Assembly: GCF_016464705.1 (NCBI RefSeq)
Contig: NZ_JAEHOB010000006.1
Span: 248,001 to 312,000 of the forward strand
Direction: 5' to 3'
From: Qaidamihabitans albus
Lineage (GTDB): Bacteria; Actinomycetota; Actinomycetes; Mycobacteriales; Pseudonocardiaceae
DNA: 64,000 nt
Below are positions 25,876-34,698 of this stretch, piece after piece (positions within the stretch are counted from its first letter, which is position 1; each line of letters opens with the position of its first letter). A program made the position numbers and the translations under genes. The notes under the pieces were generated by a model, which ran no database searches, had not been told where the DNA came from, and was given only the letters and a program-made list of their open reading frames with translations.

Positions 25876-26883
25876 TCAGCTCCCGTAGAAGGTCGGCCGG
25901 TCCTTCATGCGGACCTCGGCGGGACGGCCGGTGTGCAGGGCCTCGACCGTCGTGTCGCAGATGACCGCCGCGGCGTAGCCGTCCCAGGCGCTCGGCCCGG
26001 CGGGCTTGCCCTCACGCACCGAGGCGGCCCATTCGACGAACTCCAGGTCGAACGCCGCCCCGAAACGCCGCTGCCAGTCCTGTAGCACGCCGGTGCGCAG
26101 GTTCCCGGCCTGGCGCAGCCACACGTCCGCGGGATCGGGCAGGCGGACCGCCCCGGTCTCCCCCACCGTCTCGCACTGGATGTCGTAGCCGTACTGGCAG
26201 TTCACGAACACCTCCAGGTCGATCCGCACCCCGCCCGCGGTCTCGAACAACATGAGCTGCGGGTCCCGCAGGTGCGGGAACCGCCTCGACGTGGAGCGCG
26301 GCGTGAGCACCTGGACCGTGACGATCTCGTCCGCGAGCAGCCAGCGGATGGTGTCGATCTCGTGCACGGCCGTGTCGTGCGTGGCCATCTCGGAGTGGTA
26401 CGACTCCGGCACCGTCGGATTGCGGTGCGCGCAGTGCATCAGCAGCGGCGCACCGATCTCCCCAGCGTCGAGCACCCGCTTCAGCGCGCGGTACCCGGCG
26501 TCGTAGCGCCGCATGAAACCGACCTGCACCAGCCGCCGCCCGCCGGCCTGCTCCGCCTGCACGATCCGCAGGCAGTCCTCGGCCGCCGTGGCCAGCGGCT
26601 TCTCGCAGAACACGTACTTGCCCGCCTCGACGGCCGCCAGCACGTACTCGGCGTGCGTGGGGCCCCACGACGTGACCACGACCGCGTCCACCCGCGGATC
26701 GGCGATCACGTCCTGCCCGGACGGCAGCGCACTCGCGCCGACCACGGAGGCGGCTTCCTCCGCCCGCACCGGGTCGACGTCGGACACGACCACCACCTCG
26801 GCGTCCGGCACCACCTCGGTGATGCGCCGGATGTGCTCCCGCCCGATCATCCCGGTGCCGATCACTCCGATTCGGACGGTCAT
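25876..26883 (-). CDS. iolG: Inositol 2-dehydrogenase-like oxidoreductase (Gfo/Idh/MocA)
   Basis: A 335-residue Gfo/Idh/MocA protein. The N-terminal Rossmann motif is IGVIGTGMIGREH, then EKPLA with the conserved Lys, and the catalytic-site region THDTAVHEIDTIRWLL with the conserved Asp-x3-His. It is expected to oxidise myo- or scyllo-inositol to inosose with NAD. ATG 26883 overlaps the upstream stop (ATGA). Assignment as IolG rests on operon context as much as on sequence. Confidence 0.8.
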   Translation of the reverse strand: MTVRIGVIGTGMIGREHIRRITEVVPDAEVVVVSDVDPVRAEEAASVVGASALPSGQDVIADPRVDAVVVTSWGPTHAEYVLAAVEAGKYVFCEKPLATAAEDCLRIVQAEQAGGRRLVQVGFMRRYDAGYRALKRVLDAGEIGAPLLMHCAHRNPTVPESYHSEMATHDTAVHEIDTIRWLLADEIVTVQVLTPRSTSRRFPHLRDPQLMLFETAGGVRIDLEVFVNCQYGYDIQCETVGETGAVRLPDPADVWLRQAGNLRTGVLQDWQRRFGAAFDLEFVEWAASVREGKPAGPSAWDGYAAAVICDTTVEALHTGRPAEVRMKDRPTFYGS

Positions 26884-27854
26884 GAACGGCCCCTCTCCCC
26901 GGGCCGCCGGGTGCCGGAGAGGCCGCGCCCGTTCAGGTACTCGCGGGTGCGGAGCGCGATCGGCAGCGGAACGTCCGGGGCGCACGGGTAGAGGTCCTGC
27001 TCGACGACGACGAACAGCTCGGCGTCCAGCGTGGCCAGCTCGTCGATGATCGTCGCGGGATCCGGCACGCCCGCTGGCGGCTCGACGCAGACCCCCCGCT
27101 GCACGGCCTCACCGAAGGACAGGTCCTCGGCGGCCACCTGGTCGAGCACGGCGGGGTCCATCTGCTTGATGTGCACGTAGCCGATCCGTTCCGCGTAGCG
27201 GCGGATCAGGTCCACGTTGTCCCCGCGGCCGTAGGCGACGTGGCCGGTGTCCAGGCACAGGTTGGCGTAGCGGGAGTCGGAGTTGTCGAGGTAGCGCTCG
27301 ATCTCGGTCTGGCTCTGGATATGACTGTCGGCGTGCGGGTGCAGGCACAGCCGCACGCCGTACTCCTCCAGCAGGATCCTGCCCAGCTCGCCGGCCCGGC
27401 CGCCGAAGGCGTTCCACTGCTCGGCCGTGAACTCGGGAGAGTCGGTGAACTCGCCGGTCTTCTCGTCGCGGTACATCGGCGGGATGTAGACCAGGTGGCG
27501 GGCGCCGGTCGCGGCGGTGAGCTCGGCGACCTTGCGCGTGGTGGCCAGCATCTCGTCCCACTCGTCCGGGCGGTGCAGCGCGCCGAAGGTGGTGCCGCCG
27601 GACACCCGTAGGCCACGGGTGCCGAGCTCGTCGGAAAGGCGCTGCGGATCGGTCGGCAGGTAGCCGAACGGCCCCAGTTCCAGCCATTCGTAGCCGGCCT
27701 CGACGAGCTCGTCGAGAAACCGGGTGTACGGCGGCTGGTGCTCGTCGTGGGGGAACCAGACCCCCCAGGAGTCGGGGGCGCTGCCGAGGCAGAGGTTGCC
27801 GATGACGGTGCGCGGCGATTGCGCGGGCGAGGACGGCGAGGACGGCACTGTCAT
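26880..27854 (-). CDS. TIM-barrel inosose dehydratase/isomerase (IolE/IolH-like)
   Basis: A 324-residue xylose-isomerase-like TIM barrel starting with GSAPDSWGVWFPHD after a short head, followed by YEWLELGPFGYLP, RLCLHPHADSHIQ (metal His), LCLDTGHVAYG (Asp and His) and YVHIKQMDP. The opening motif is typical of IolE/IolH-type inositol proteins. As no other gene in the operon looks like 2-keto-myo-inositol dehydratase, this one probably fills the IolE step. ATG 27854 is preceded by GGAGCTCC close to the iolA stop. Confidence 0.72.
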   Translation of the reverse strand: MTVPSSPSSPAQSPRTVIGNLCLGSAPDSWGVWFPHDEHQPPYTRFLDELVEAGYEWLELGPFGYLPTDPQRLSDELGTRGLRVSGGTTFGALHRPDEWDEMLATTRKVAELTAATGARHLVYIPPMYRDEKTGEFTDSPEFTAEQWNAFGGRAGELGRILLEEYGVRLCLHPHADSHIQSQTEIERYLDNSDSRYANLCLDTGHVAYGRGDNVDLIRRYAERIGYVHIKQMDPAVLDQVAAEDLSFGEAVQRGVCVEPPAGVPDPATIIDELATLDAELFVVVEQDLYPCAPDVPLPIALRTREYLNGRGLSGTRRPGERGRS

Positions 27855-27863
27855 GAGGAGCTC

Positions 27864-29360
27864 CTAGCTGGACGTCGGGAAGTTGAAGGCGGCCTCGACC
27901 GAGCGGCCGCCCCGCGGCCAGCGCGACGTGACGACCTTGGCACGGGTGTGGAAGCGCACACCTTCGGGACCGTGGATGGGTGAGTCGCCGATGAGCGAGT
28001 CCTTCCAGCCGCCGAAGGAGTAGTAGGACATCGGGACCGGGACGGGCACGTTGACGCCGACCATGCCCACGGTGACCTCGCGCTGGAAGCGGCGGGCCGC
28101 CTCGCCGCCCGCGGTGAACAGCGCGGTGCCGTTGCCGTAGGGGTTGGCGTTGATCAGGCCGATGGCCTCGTCGAGGTCGGCCGCGCGCACGATCGCCAGC
28201 ACGGGGCCGAAGACCTCGTCGCGGTAGACATCCATCTCCGCGGTGACGTGGTCGAGCAGCGAGGGGCCGACGAAGAAGCCGCCCTCGTGACCGGGAACGG
28301 TGAGCCCGCGGCCGTCGGCGACCACGGTGGCGCCCTGCTCGGCGGCTCTGCCAACGGCCTGGGCGACGCGTTCGCACGCGGCCCGGGTGATCACCGGGCC
28401 CATGTCGCTGCCGGGCCGGTCACCGGGGCCCACGGTGATCTCGGCCGTCTTCCGCCCCAGCGTCTCCACGAGTGCGTCCGCCGCCTCGCCGACGGCCACC
28501 GCGACGGAGACGGCCATGCAGCGCTGCCCGGCGGAGCCGAACGCGGCGGCGGTGAGGTGACTCGCGGCGAAGTCCAGGTCGGCGTCGGGCAGCACGACGG
28601 CGTGGTTCTTCGCCCCGCCGAGGGCCTGCACCCGCTTGCCGGTGGCGGTGGCCTGTTCGTGCACGTACCTGGCGACCGGGGTGGAGCCGACGAACGACAC
28701 GGCCGCGATACCGGGGTGCCGCAGGATCGCGTCCACGGCCGTCTTGTCGCCGTGGACGACGTTGAAGACGCCGTCCGGAAGCCCGGCCTCGGCGTAGAGC
28801 TCGGCGACGAGGCCGGAGACGGACGGGTCGCGCTCGCTGGGCTTGAGCAGGAACGTGTTGCCGGTGGCGATCGCGATCGGATGCATCCACAGCGGCACCA
28901 TGATCGGGAAGTTGAACGGGGTGATGCCCGCGCAGACTCCGAGTGGCTGCCGGAAGGAGTGCAGGTCGACGTCGCGCGAGACCTGGCCGGAGAAGCCGCC
29001 CTTGAGCACCTCGGCGATGCCGCACGCGTACTCGACGACCTCGCGGCCCCGCACGATCTCACCACGCGCGTCGTCGACCATCTTGCCGTGCTCGGCCGAG
29101 ATGAGCCGGGCCAGCTCGTCCTCGTGCCGCACCAGCAGCTCGCGGAAGGCGAACATGACGCGCATCCGCTGGGACAGCGACGAGTTCCCCCACGACTCGA
29201 ACGCCTTGCCCGCCGCGGCGGCGGCGGTGTCCACATCGGATGGTTCGGCCAGCAGGACGGAGGCCTGCCTTCGGCCGGTGGCCGGGTCGTGGACGGGCGC
29301 GGTGCGGACCGAGCCCGCCGGAGTGCGGGCGCCGTCGATCCAGTGCTCGATGGTGTTCAC
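27864..29360 (-). CDS. iolA: CoA-acylating methylmalonate-semialdehyde dehydrogenase
   Basis: A 498-residue MmsA/IolA-type ALDH. Motifs are ITPFNFPIMVPLWM, FVGSTPVARYVHEQA, GGAKNHAVVLPDADLD in place of the usual LELGGK (diagnostic of the CoA-acylating group), and the catalytic Cys in GSAGQRCMAVSVAV. It converts malonate semialdehyde to acetyl-CoA and CO2 at the end of inositol breakdown. GTG 29360 follows GAGG and starts 7 nt after iolD. Confidence 0.92.
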   Translation of the reverse strand: MNTIEHWIDGARTPAGSVRTAPVHDPATGRRQASVLLAEPSDVDTAAAAAGKAFESWGNSSLSQRMRVMFAFRELLVRHEDELARLISAEHGKMVDDARGEIVRGREVVEYACGIAEVLKGGFSGQVSRDVDLHSFRQPLGVCAGITPFNFPIMVPLWMHPIAIATGNTFLLKPSERDPSVSGLVAELYAEAGLPDGVFNVVHGDKTAVDAILRHPGIAAVSFVGSTPVARYVHEQATATGKRVQALGGAKNHAVVLPDADLDFAASHLTAAAFGSAGQRCMAVSVAVAVGEAADALVETLGRKTAEITVGPGDRPGSDMGPVITRAACERVAQAVGRAAEQGATVVADGRGLTVPGHEGGFFVGPSLLDHVTAEMDVYRDEVFGPVLAIVRAADLDEAIGLINANPYGNGTALFTAGGEAARRFQREVTVGMVGVNVPVPVPMSYYSFGGWKDSLIGDSPIHGPEGVRFHTRAKVVTSRWPRGGRSVEAAFNFPTSS

Positions 29361-29367
29361 GTGGTCC

Positions 29368-31251
29368 TCACAGGTAGTGCCGCTGGGCGGCCTTGGCGGC
29401 GGTGTACTTCTCGCGGGCCTCGCGTGTCGAGTCCAGTTCGGACACCTCGCTGACCGGCACGTCCCACCAGCCGGACCCGGGCGGGCCGGGCGCGAACAGG
29501 TCGACCTCGACGTGCACCACGGTGGTGCGCTCGTTCGCCCTGGCCCTGGTGATCGCGTCGCGGAACCCGGTGACGCCGTCGGCCCTGATGACGTCGGCGC
29601 CGAGGCTCGCGGCGTTGGCGGCGAGGTCGACGGGAAGCACGCCGCCGTCGAGCAGGCCGGTCTCCGCGCTGCGGTAGCGATAGGCGGTGCCGAAGCGCTG
29701 GGAGCCAAGCGATTCCGAGAGCGCGCCGATGGAGGCGAACCCGTGGTTCTGCACCAGCACGATGATCACCTTCAGGCCCTCGGCGACCATCGTGACGATC
29801 TCCTGCGACATCATCAGGTACGAGCCGTCGCCGACGAGCACGAAGACCTCGCGGGACGGGTCGGCCATCCTGGTGCCGACCCCGGCGGCGACCTCGTAGC
29901 CCATGCAGGAGTAGGCGTACTCGACGTGGTAAGCCTTCGGGTCCCGCGCCCGCCACAGCATCTGCAGGTCGCCCGGCATCGATCCGGCGGCGTTGATCAC
30001 CACGTCCCGGTCGTCCACGATCTCGTTCAGCGCGCCGAGGATCTCGGTCTGCGCGGGCAGCGGGCCCGGCCCGGGCGCGCGGCACTCGTCGGCCGCGCGC
30101 CGCCAGTCCGCGGCCAGCGTGCGGGCACGCGCCCGGTAGGCGTCGCCGACCTGCCAGCCCTCCAGCGCGCCGTGCAGCGCCTCGATACCGAGCCGGGCGT
30201 CGGCGAGCAGCATCTCCGCGGAGTGTTTGGCCGCGTCCAGCCTGGCGACGTTGAGGTTGACGAACGTGACGCCGGGCTCGGCGAACACGGTGTGGCTGGC
30301 GGTGGTGAAGTCGCTGTAGCGGGTGCCGATGCCGAGGACCACGTCCGCCCCGGCCGCGAGGGTGTTGGCGGCCGTGGTCCCGGTGGAGCCGAGGCCGCCG
30401 ACGGCGCACGGGTGGTCCCAGGGCAGCGCACCCTTTCCGGCGTGCGTGTCGGCGACCGGGATGCCGGTGGCCTCGGCGAAGGCACGCAGCTGCCCGGTGG
30501 CGCCGGAGTAGACGACGCCGCCGCCCGCGACGATCAACGGGGACCTGGCGCCACGCAGGATCCGCGCCGCGCGGGCGAGCGCCGGCGGTTCCGGCACCGG
30601 CCTGCCCACGCGCCACACCCGGTGCCGGAAGAAGTCCTCGGGCCAGTCGTACGCCTCGGCCTGAACGTCCTGCGGCAGGCACAGGGTGACGGCGCCGGTC
30701 TCCACGGGGTCGGTCAGCACCCGCATCGCCGCCAGCGCGGCGGGGATCAGCTGTTCCGGGCGGGTGATCCGGTCGAAGAACTTCGACACCGGCCGCAGCG
30801 TGTCGTTGACGGTCACGTCGCCGCCGCGCGTGTCCTCCAGCTGTTGCAGCACCGGATCCGGGTAGCGCGTGGCGAACATGTCACTGGGCAGCAGCAGCAC
30901 CGGCAACCGGTTCGCCGTCGCCAGTGCCGCACCGGTGACCATGTTCGTCGAACCCGGCCCGGTCGAGGCGGTGCAGGCGAAGGTCTGCAACCGGTCGCGC
31001 ATCTTCGCGAACGCAGCCGCCGCGTGCACCATGCCCTGCTCGTTGCGCGCGAGGTAGTAGGGCAGCTCACCGTGTTCGGGCGTGCCAGTGCGGGCGGCCT
31101 GCAGCAGCGCCTGTCCCAGCCCGGCCACGTTGCCGTGCCCGAAGATGCCCCACACGCCGGGGATCAGCCGCCGCTCGGTCCCGTCGCGCTCGCTGTACTG
31201 CGCGATCAGGAACCGCACCAGGGCCTGCGCCGTCGTCAGCCGGACGGTCAC
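29368..31251 (-). CDS. iolD: 3D-(3,5/4)-trihydroxycyclohexane-1,2-dione hydrolase
   Basis: A 627-residue TPP enzyme. The N-terminal PYR domain carries ARNEQGMVHAAAAFAKM with the catalytic Glu, a central domain follows, and the C-terminal PP domain has the GDGSYLMM...VQNHG TPP-magnesium motif. IolD hydrolytically opens the inositol-derived ring to 5-deoxyglucuronate. The length is normal for IolD. GTG 31251 overlaps the iolB stop (GTGA). Confidence 0.93.
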   Translation of the reverse strand: MTVRLTTAQALVRFLIAQYSERDGTERRLIPGVWGIFGHGNVAGLGQALLQAARTGTPEHGELPYYLARNEQGMVHAAAAFAKMRDRLQTFACTASTGPGSTNMVTGAALATANRLPVLLLPSDMFATRYPDPVLQQLEDTRGGDVTVNDTLRPVSKFFDRITRPEQLIPAALAAMRVLTDPVETGAVTLCLPQDVQAEAYDWPEDFFRHRVWRVGRPVPEPPALARAARILRGARSPLIVAGGGVVYSGATGQLRAFAEATGIPVADTHAGKGALPWDHPCAVGGLGSTGTTAANTLAAGADVVLGIGTRYSDFTTASHTVFAEPGVTFVNLNVARLDAAKHSAEMLLADARLGIEALHGALEGWQVGDAYRARARTLAADWRRAADECRAPGPGPLPAQTEILGALNEIVDDRDVVINAAGSMPGDLQMLWRARDPKAYHVEYAYSCMGYEVAAGVGTRMADPSREVFVLVGDGSYLMMSQEIVTMVAEGLKVIIVLVQNHGFASIGALSESLGSQRFGTAYRYRSAETGLLDGGVLPVDLAANAASLGADVIRADGVTGFRDAITRARANERTTVVHVEVDLFAPGPPGSGWWDVPVSEVSELDSTREAREKYTAAKAAQRHYL

Positions 31252-32108
31252 GACGACCTCCCGAACGGCAGCCGCGGGTCGACCTGCTGCGACTCCCAGG
31301 TCCGGCGGACCCAGCCGTGCGCGGGGTCGTCACAGATCAGCCACGCCCGGTCCTGGCCGGGACCGGCCATCACGTTGAGGTAGTAGAGGTCGTAGCCGGG
31401 CACGGCCATCGACGGCCCGTGCCAGCCGTGCGGGATCAGCACCACGTCCCCGGTGCGCACCTCGGCGAGCACGTCGACCGGCCGCTCGTCGGTTCCGTAG
31501 ACGCGCTGGTATCCCATGCCGGGCCCGCCGGGTCCGGAGGCGACCTCGAAGTAGTAGATCTCCTCCAGTTCGCTCTCCCCCTCGCGAGCCTCGTCGTGCT
31601 TGTGCGGCGGGTACGACGACCAGTTGCCGCCCGGCGTCAGCACCTCGCACACGAGCAGCTGATCCGCTTCGAAGGTGTGCGGCAGGCAGTAGTTGTTCAC
31701 CTGGCGGCTGCACCGATCCGCGCCGCGCAGCTCGGCGGGCACGTTCCCGGCGGGCCCGTAGCGGGCGGGCAGCCTGCGCTCGCAGCGCGCCGAGGGCAGC
31801 GCGAACCGGCCGGTGCCCGTGATCGTGGCCTCCGCGTCGCGGGGCAGGTAGGCGAAGTCGGTGACCGCGTCGAACACCCCGGCCCGCCCGGCCAGCTCGA
31901 AGCTCTCTCCGTCGACCGTGACCGTGCAGCCACCGGAAAGCGGCAGCACCAGCGTTTCGGCTTCACCGGTGGTGATGGTCTCGGTGCGCCCTCCGAGCTC
32001 CACGACGCGCAGTCCCGAATAGCTCCATCCTGCCGACTCCGGCGTGACCACCAGCTCGAAGGGCCCTTCGGCGGTGCTTCCCGCCGGCCGGTACGGCTTC
32101 TCGTTCAC
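31248..32108 (-). CDS. iolB: 5-deoxy-glucuronate isomerase
   Basis: A 286-residue bicupin. The C-terminal cupin contains the metal-site motif YPPHKHDEAREGESELEEIYYFE and a later IPHGWHGPSMAVPGYDLYYLNVMAG, both strongly conserved in IolB. It isomerises 5-deoxyglucuronate to 2-deoxy-5-keto-gluconate. Its GTG start overlaps the aldolase stop by 4 nt. Confidence 0.95.
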   Translation of the reverse strand: MNEKPYRPAGSTAEGPFELVVTPESAGWSYSGLRVVELGGRTETITTGEAETLVLPLSGGCTVTVDGESFELAGRAGVFDAVTDFAYLPRDAEATITGTGRFALPSARCERRLPARYGPAGNVPAELRGADRCSRQVNNYCLPHTFEADQLLVCEVLTPGGNWSSYPPHKHDEAREGESELEEIYYFEVASGPGGPGMGYQRVYGTDERPVDVLAEVRTGDVVLIPHGWHGPSMAVPGYDLYYLNVMAGPGQDRAWLICDDPAHGWVRRTWESQQVDPRLPFGRSS

Positions 32109-32974
32109 AGCAACCCCACAGCGGTGTCGACGGCTTCCGCGACGTCGCCGTCCCGCGGATACAGCAGCGAGCGGCCGACGACGAGGCCCTGCACGGTGGG
32201 CAGGGAAAGGGCCTTCCGCCAGGCGGCGAAGGCGGCGTCCGGGTCTCTGACCTCCCCGCCGAGCAGAACCGCGGGCAGCGTCGAAGCGGCGAGCACCCGT
32301 TCCATGTCGGCCACGACGGGCAGCTTCAGCCAGGTGCGGGCGGAGGAGCGGCCGAGCCCGGAGACGATCGTGACCGACCTGATCACGGCCTCGGGCGACA
32401 GGTCGTTACGGAGCCTGCCTTCGGCCCACCGGGAGAGGAACGGCTCGACCATCGCGATCAGCCCGGCCTCGGCGAGCTCGTTCACCGCGCGCGCGGTGTT
32501 CTCCAGTACCGACGGCGTCGCCGGGTCCTCAAGGCAGATCCGGGTGAGCATCTTGCCGCCGTCGAAGCGCATCCGCGCGATCGACGCGGCGTCGTGGCAG
32601 GCGAAACGATCGTCGACCTCGAAGGTGGATCCCGCCAGCCCGGTGCGGTTCATCGAGCCGAACACGGACTTGCCGTCGAGCACGCCGAGCAGCAGCAGGT
32701 CGTCGAGGATGTCCGCCGTCGCGAGCACGCCGGTGACGCCGGGACGCTCCAGCGCCAGGCACAGCCGCTCCAGCAGCTCACTGCGATCGGCCATCGCGAG
32801 CGGGTCCGCGCCGACGGCGTTGGCGCCCCGCGCCGGGTGGTCGGCAGCGATGATCATCGTCCGGCGGTGGTCGCCGAACGGGGAGGTTGCCCGTTCCCGC
32901 CTGGCCGCGGCCTCGGCGATCGCCTCCGGCTCGCGCACCCTGGCCGTCACGATCCGGCTCACCAGCTCAGACAC
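32105..32974 (-). CDS. Cgl0158-type (beta/alpha)8-barrel aldolase of inositol catabolism
   Basis: A 289-residue protein with MIIAADHPARGANAVGADPLAMADR near the N-terminus and GGKMLTRICLEDP, IAMVEPFLSRW and WLKLPVV further on. It belongs to the DhnA-like class I aldolase group found in corynebacterial inositol clusters. It probably cleaves 2-deoxy-5-keto-gluconate-6-phosphate (IolJ role) to DHAP and malonate semialdehyde. GTG 32974 overlaps the iolC stop by 8 nt. Confidence 0.82.
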   Translation of the reverse strand: MSELVSRIVTARVREPEAIAEAAARRERATSPFGDHRRTMIIAADHPARGANAVGADPLAMADRSELLERLCLALERPGVTGVLATADILDDLLLLGVLDGKSVFGSMNRTGLAGSTFEVDDRFACHDAASIARMRFDGGKMLTRICLEDPATPSVLENTARAVNELAEAGLIAMVEPFLSRWAEGRLRNDLSPEAVIRSVTIVSGLGRSSARTWLKLPVVADMERVLAASTLPAVLLGGEVRDPDAAFAAWRKALSLPTVQGLVVGRSLLYPRDGDVAEAVDTAVGLL

Positions 32975-33926
32975 CGGCCACCTCCGCCAGCCTCGCCTCG
33001 ACCTGTGCCTCGGTCGGCATGGCCTCCGAGCACGCCAGCTCACCCGCGACGTGGGCACCGGCGGCGTTGGCGAAGCGCATGATCCGCTCGGTCGGCCAGC
33101 CCGAAAGCAGGCCGTGGCACAGCGCGCCGCCGAACGCGTCCCCGGCGCCGAGCCCGTTGACGACCTCCACCGGCACCGCCGGCACCTCCACCTCGCCGGT
33201 GCCGTCGGCCGCCAGCACCCCCTTCGGTCCCTGCTTGACCACGGCCAGCGACGCCCCGGCCCCGCGCAGTGCCGCGGCCGTGGCGGCCGGTGTGCCTGCC
33301 GGGCCGACCGCGACCTCGCACTCGTGCAGGTTCCCGACGGCCACGGTGACGTACGGCAGCAGCTCGCGGACCCAGCGTGTGGCCTCGCCCGCCGAGTCCC
33401 AGAACATCGGCCGGTAGTCCAGATCGAGCACGGTGATCCCGGCGCGGTCGCGCGCCCGCAGCGCCGCCAGCGTCGCCGAGCGGCTCGGCTCCTGGCACAG
33501 TCCCGTCACCGTGACCCAGAAGATGCTCGCGTCGCGGATGGCACCGACGTCGAGCTCGTCCGGGTGGATGTCCAGATCGGGCGCCTTCGGGAAGCGGTAG
33601 AAGTACAGCGGGAAGTCGTCCGGCGGGAAGATCTCGCAGAACGTCACCGGCGTCGGCAGGTGCTCGGAGGTGCCGACGAGGCGGTCGTCGACGCCGTACC
33701 CGGTGAGGGCCCGGCGGACGAACCGGCCGAACGGGTCGGCGCCGGTCTTGGTCACCACGGCGGCGCGCCTGCCGTACCGGGCCGCCGCGACCGCGACGTC
33801 CGTGGGGCTACCGCCGAGGAACCTGCCGAACGTCTCGACGTCCTCCAGCCGCACCCCCACCTGCCGCGGGTAGATGTCCACCCCGACCCGTCCCATCGTG
33901 ACGACGTCGAACGCGCCAGCAGTCAC
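32967..33926 (-). CDS. iolC: 5-dehydro-2-deoxygluconokinase
   Basis: A 319-residue PfkB-family sugar kinase. The N-terminal motif GGSPTDVAVAAARYG and the C-terminal signature NGLGAGDAFGGALCHGLL (catalytic Asp) are clear. FYRFPKAPDLDI is typical of IolC. It phosphorylates 2-deoxy-5-keto-gluconate. GTG 33926 sits 7 nt after AGGAGG; GTG 33932 is too close. It is the first gene of the eight-gene inositol operon. Confidence 0.93.
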   Translation of the reverse strand: MTAGAFDVVTMGRVGVDIYPRQVGVRLEDVETFGRFLGGSPTDVAVAAARYGRRAAVVTKTGADPFGRFVRRALTGYGVDDRLVGTSEHLPTPVTFCEIFPPDDFPLYFYRFPKAPDLDIHPDELDVGAIRDASIFWVTVTGLCQEPSRSATLAALRARDRAGITVLDLDYRPMFWDSAGEATRWVRELLPYVTVAVGNLHECEVAVGPAGTPAATAAALRGAGASLAVVKQGPKGVLAADGTGEVEVPAVPVEVVNGLGAGDAFGGALCHGLLSGWPTERIMRFANAAGAHVAGELACSEAMPTEAQVEARLAEVAGV

Positions 33927-33972
33927 GGACACACCTCCTCGTGCACGGCACCGGACGCGCCGGGGATCACTT

Positions 33973-33999
33973 CTAGCGCGCTCTACTAGCGCGCTCTAG
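33973..33999 (-). promoter_or_regulatory. Tandem 13-bp operator of the inositol operon
   Basis: CTAGCGCGCTCTA occurs twice without a gap (33973-33985 and 33986-33998), each with the palindromic core AGCGCGCT, and a final G completes CTAG. The pair lies directly downstream of the -10 element at 34007-34012, overlapping the predicted start of transcription, a position that suits a repressor. No regulator gene is in or beside the operon. Confidence 0.7.
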
Positions 34000-34006
34000 T
34001 TTCGGT

Positions 34007-34036
34007 ACTATGCCCGCCGTCACACAACCCTGTCAA
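34007..34036 (-). promoter_or_regulatory. Sigma-70-type promoter of the inositol operon
   Basis: On the minus strand TTGACA (34031-34036) and CATAGT (34007-34012) are separated by 18 nt. This is close to the housekeeping consensus, which is unusual for such GC-rich DNA. Transcription should start near 34000, inside the tandem operator, leaving a leader of about 75 nt to iolC. Confidence 0.72.
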
Positions 34037-34065
34037 TACGCCCGCAGCGGGGGTTCGTAGAGTCG

Positions 34066-34698
34066 GTGCGCGTGTCCACCGACTTCTACGACCTCATCCG
34101 GCGGCGCCGGGACGTCCGCGCCGAGTTCACCGGCGCCCCGATCGACGACGCACTGCTGGAGCGCGTGCTCTCCGCCGCGCACGCGGCGCCGAGCGTCGGC
34201 ATGAGCCAGCCATGGGACTTCGTGCTGATCCGGGACCGGGACACCCGGGAACGGTTCCGCGAGCACGTCCGGCGGGAGCGGGACACCTTCGCGGCCGAGC
34301 TGAGCGGCGAGCGGGCCGAGACGTTCCGCCGGATCAAGGTGGAGGGCATCCTCGAGTCGACCCTGTCGGTCGTGGTGACCTACGACCCCGAGCGCGGCTC
34401 ACCCGCCGTACTCGGCAGGCACGCGATCGCCGACGCCGGTCTGTACTCGGTGTGCCTCGCCATCCAGAACCTGTGGCTGGCGGCCACCGCGGAGGGGCTC
34501 GGCGTCGGCTGGGTCAGCTTCTACCGCGAGGACTTCCTGCGCGGGCTGCTCGGCATCCCGGCCGGGGTGCGGCCGGTGGCGTGGTTGTGCCTCGGGCCCG
34601 TAACGCACCTGCAGGACGTGCCCGACCTCGAACGGCACGGGTGGCGCGACCGGCTGCCGCTCGATGCGGTCGTGCACAACGAGCGCTATCCGGGCTGA
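34066..34698 (+). CDS. bluB: 5,6-dimethylbenzimidazole synthase
   Basis: A 210-residue nitroreductase-family flavoenzyme of the BluB type: FYDLIRRRRDVRAEF, AHAAPSVGMSQPWDF, and the BluB-specific AIQNLWLAATAEGLGVGWVSFY. It converts reduced FMN and oxygen to the lower ligand of cobalamin. GTG 34066 or GTG 34072 are both possible; neither has a strong RBS. It is divergent from the inositol promoter, and no cobalamin riboswitch was seen in the 130-nt gap. No other cobalamin gene is nearby. Confidence 0.9.
   Translation: MRVSTDFYDLIRRRRDVRAEFTGAPIDDALLERVLSAAHAAPSVGMSQPWDFVLIRDRDTRERFREHVRRERDTFAAELSGERAETFRRIKVEGILESTLSVVVTYDPERGSPAVLGRHAIADAGLYSVCLAIQNLWLAATAEGLGVGWVSFYREDFLRGLLGIPAGVRPVAWLCLGPVTHLQDVPDLERHGWRDRLPLDAVVHNERYPG

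Noticed and set aside
33933-34065. Cobalamin riboswitch upstream of bluB
   Set aside because: The 130-nt gap is taken up by the inositol promoter and operators, and no B12-box-like sequence was seen.
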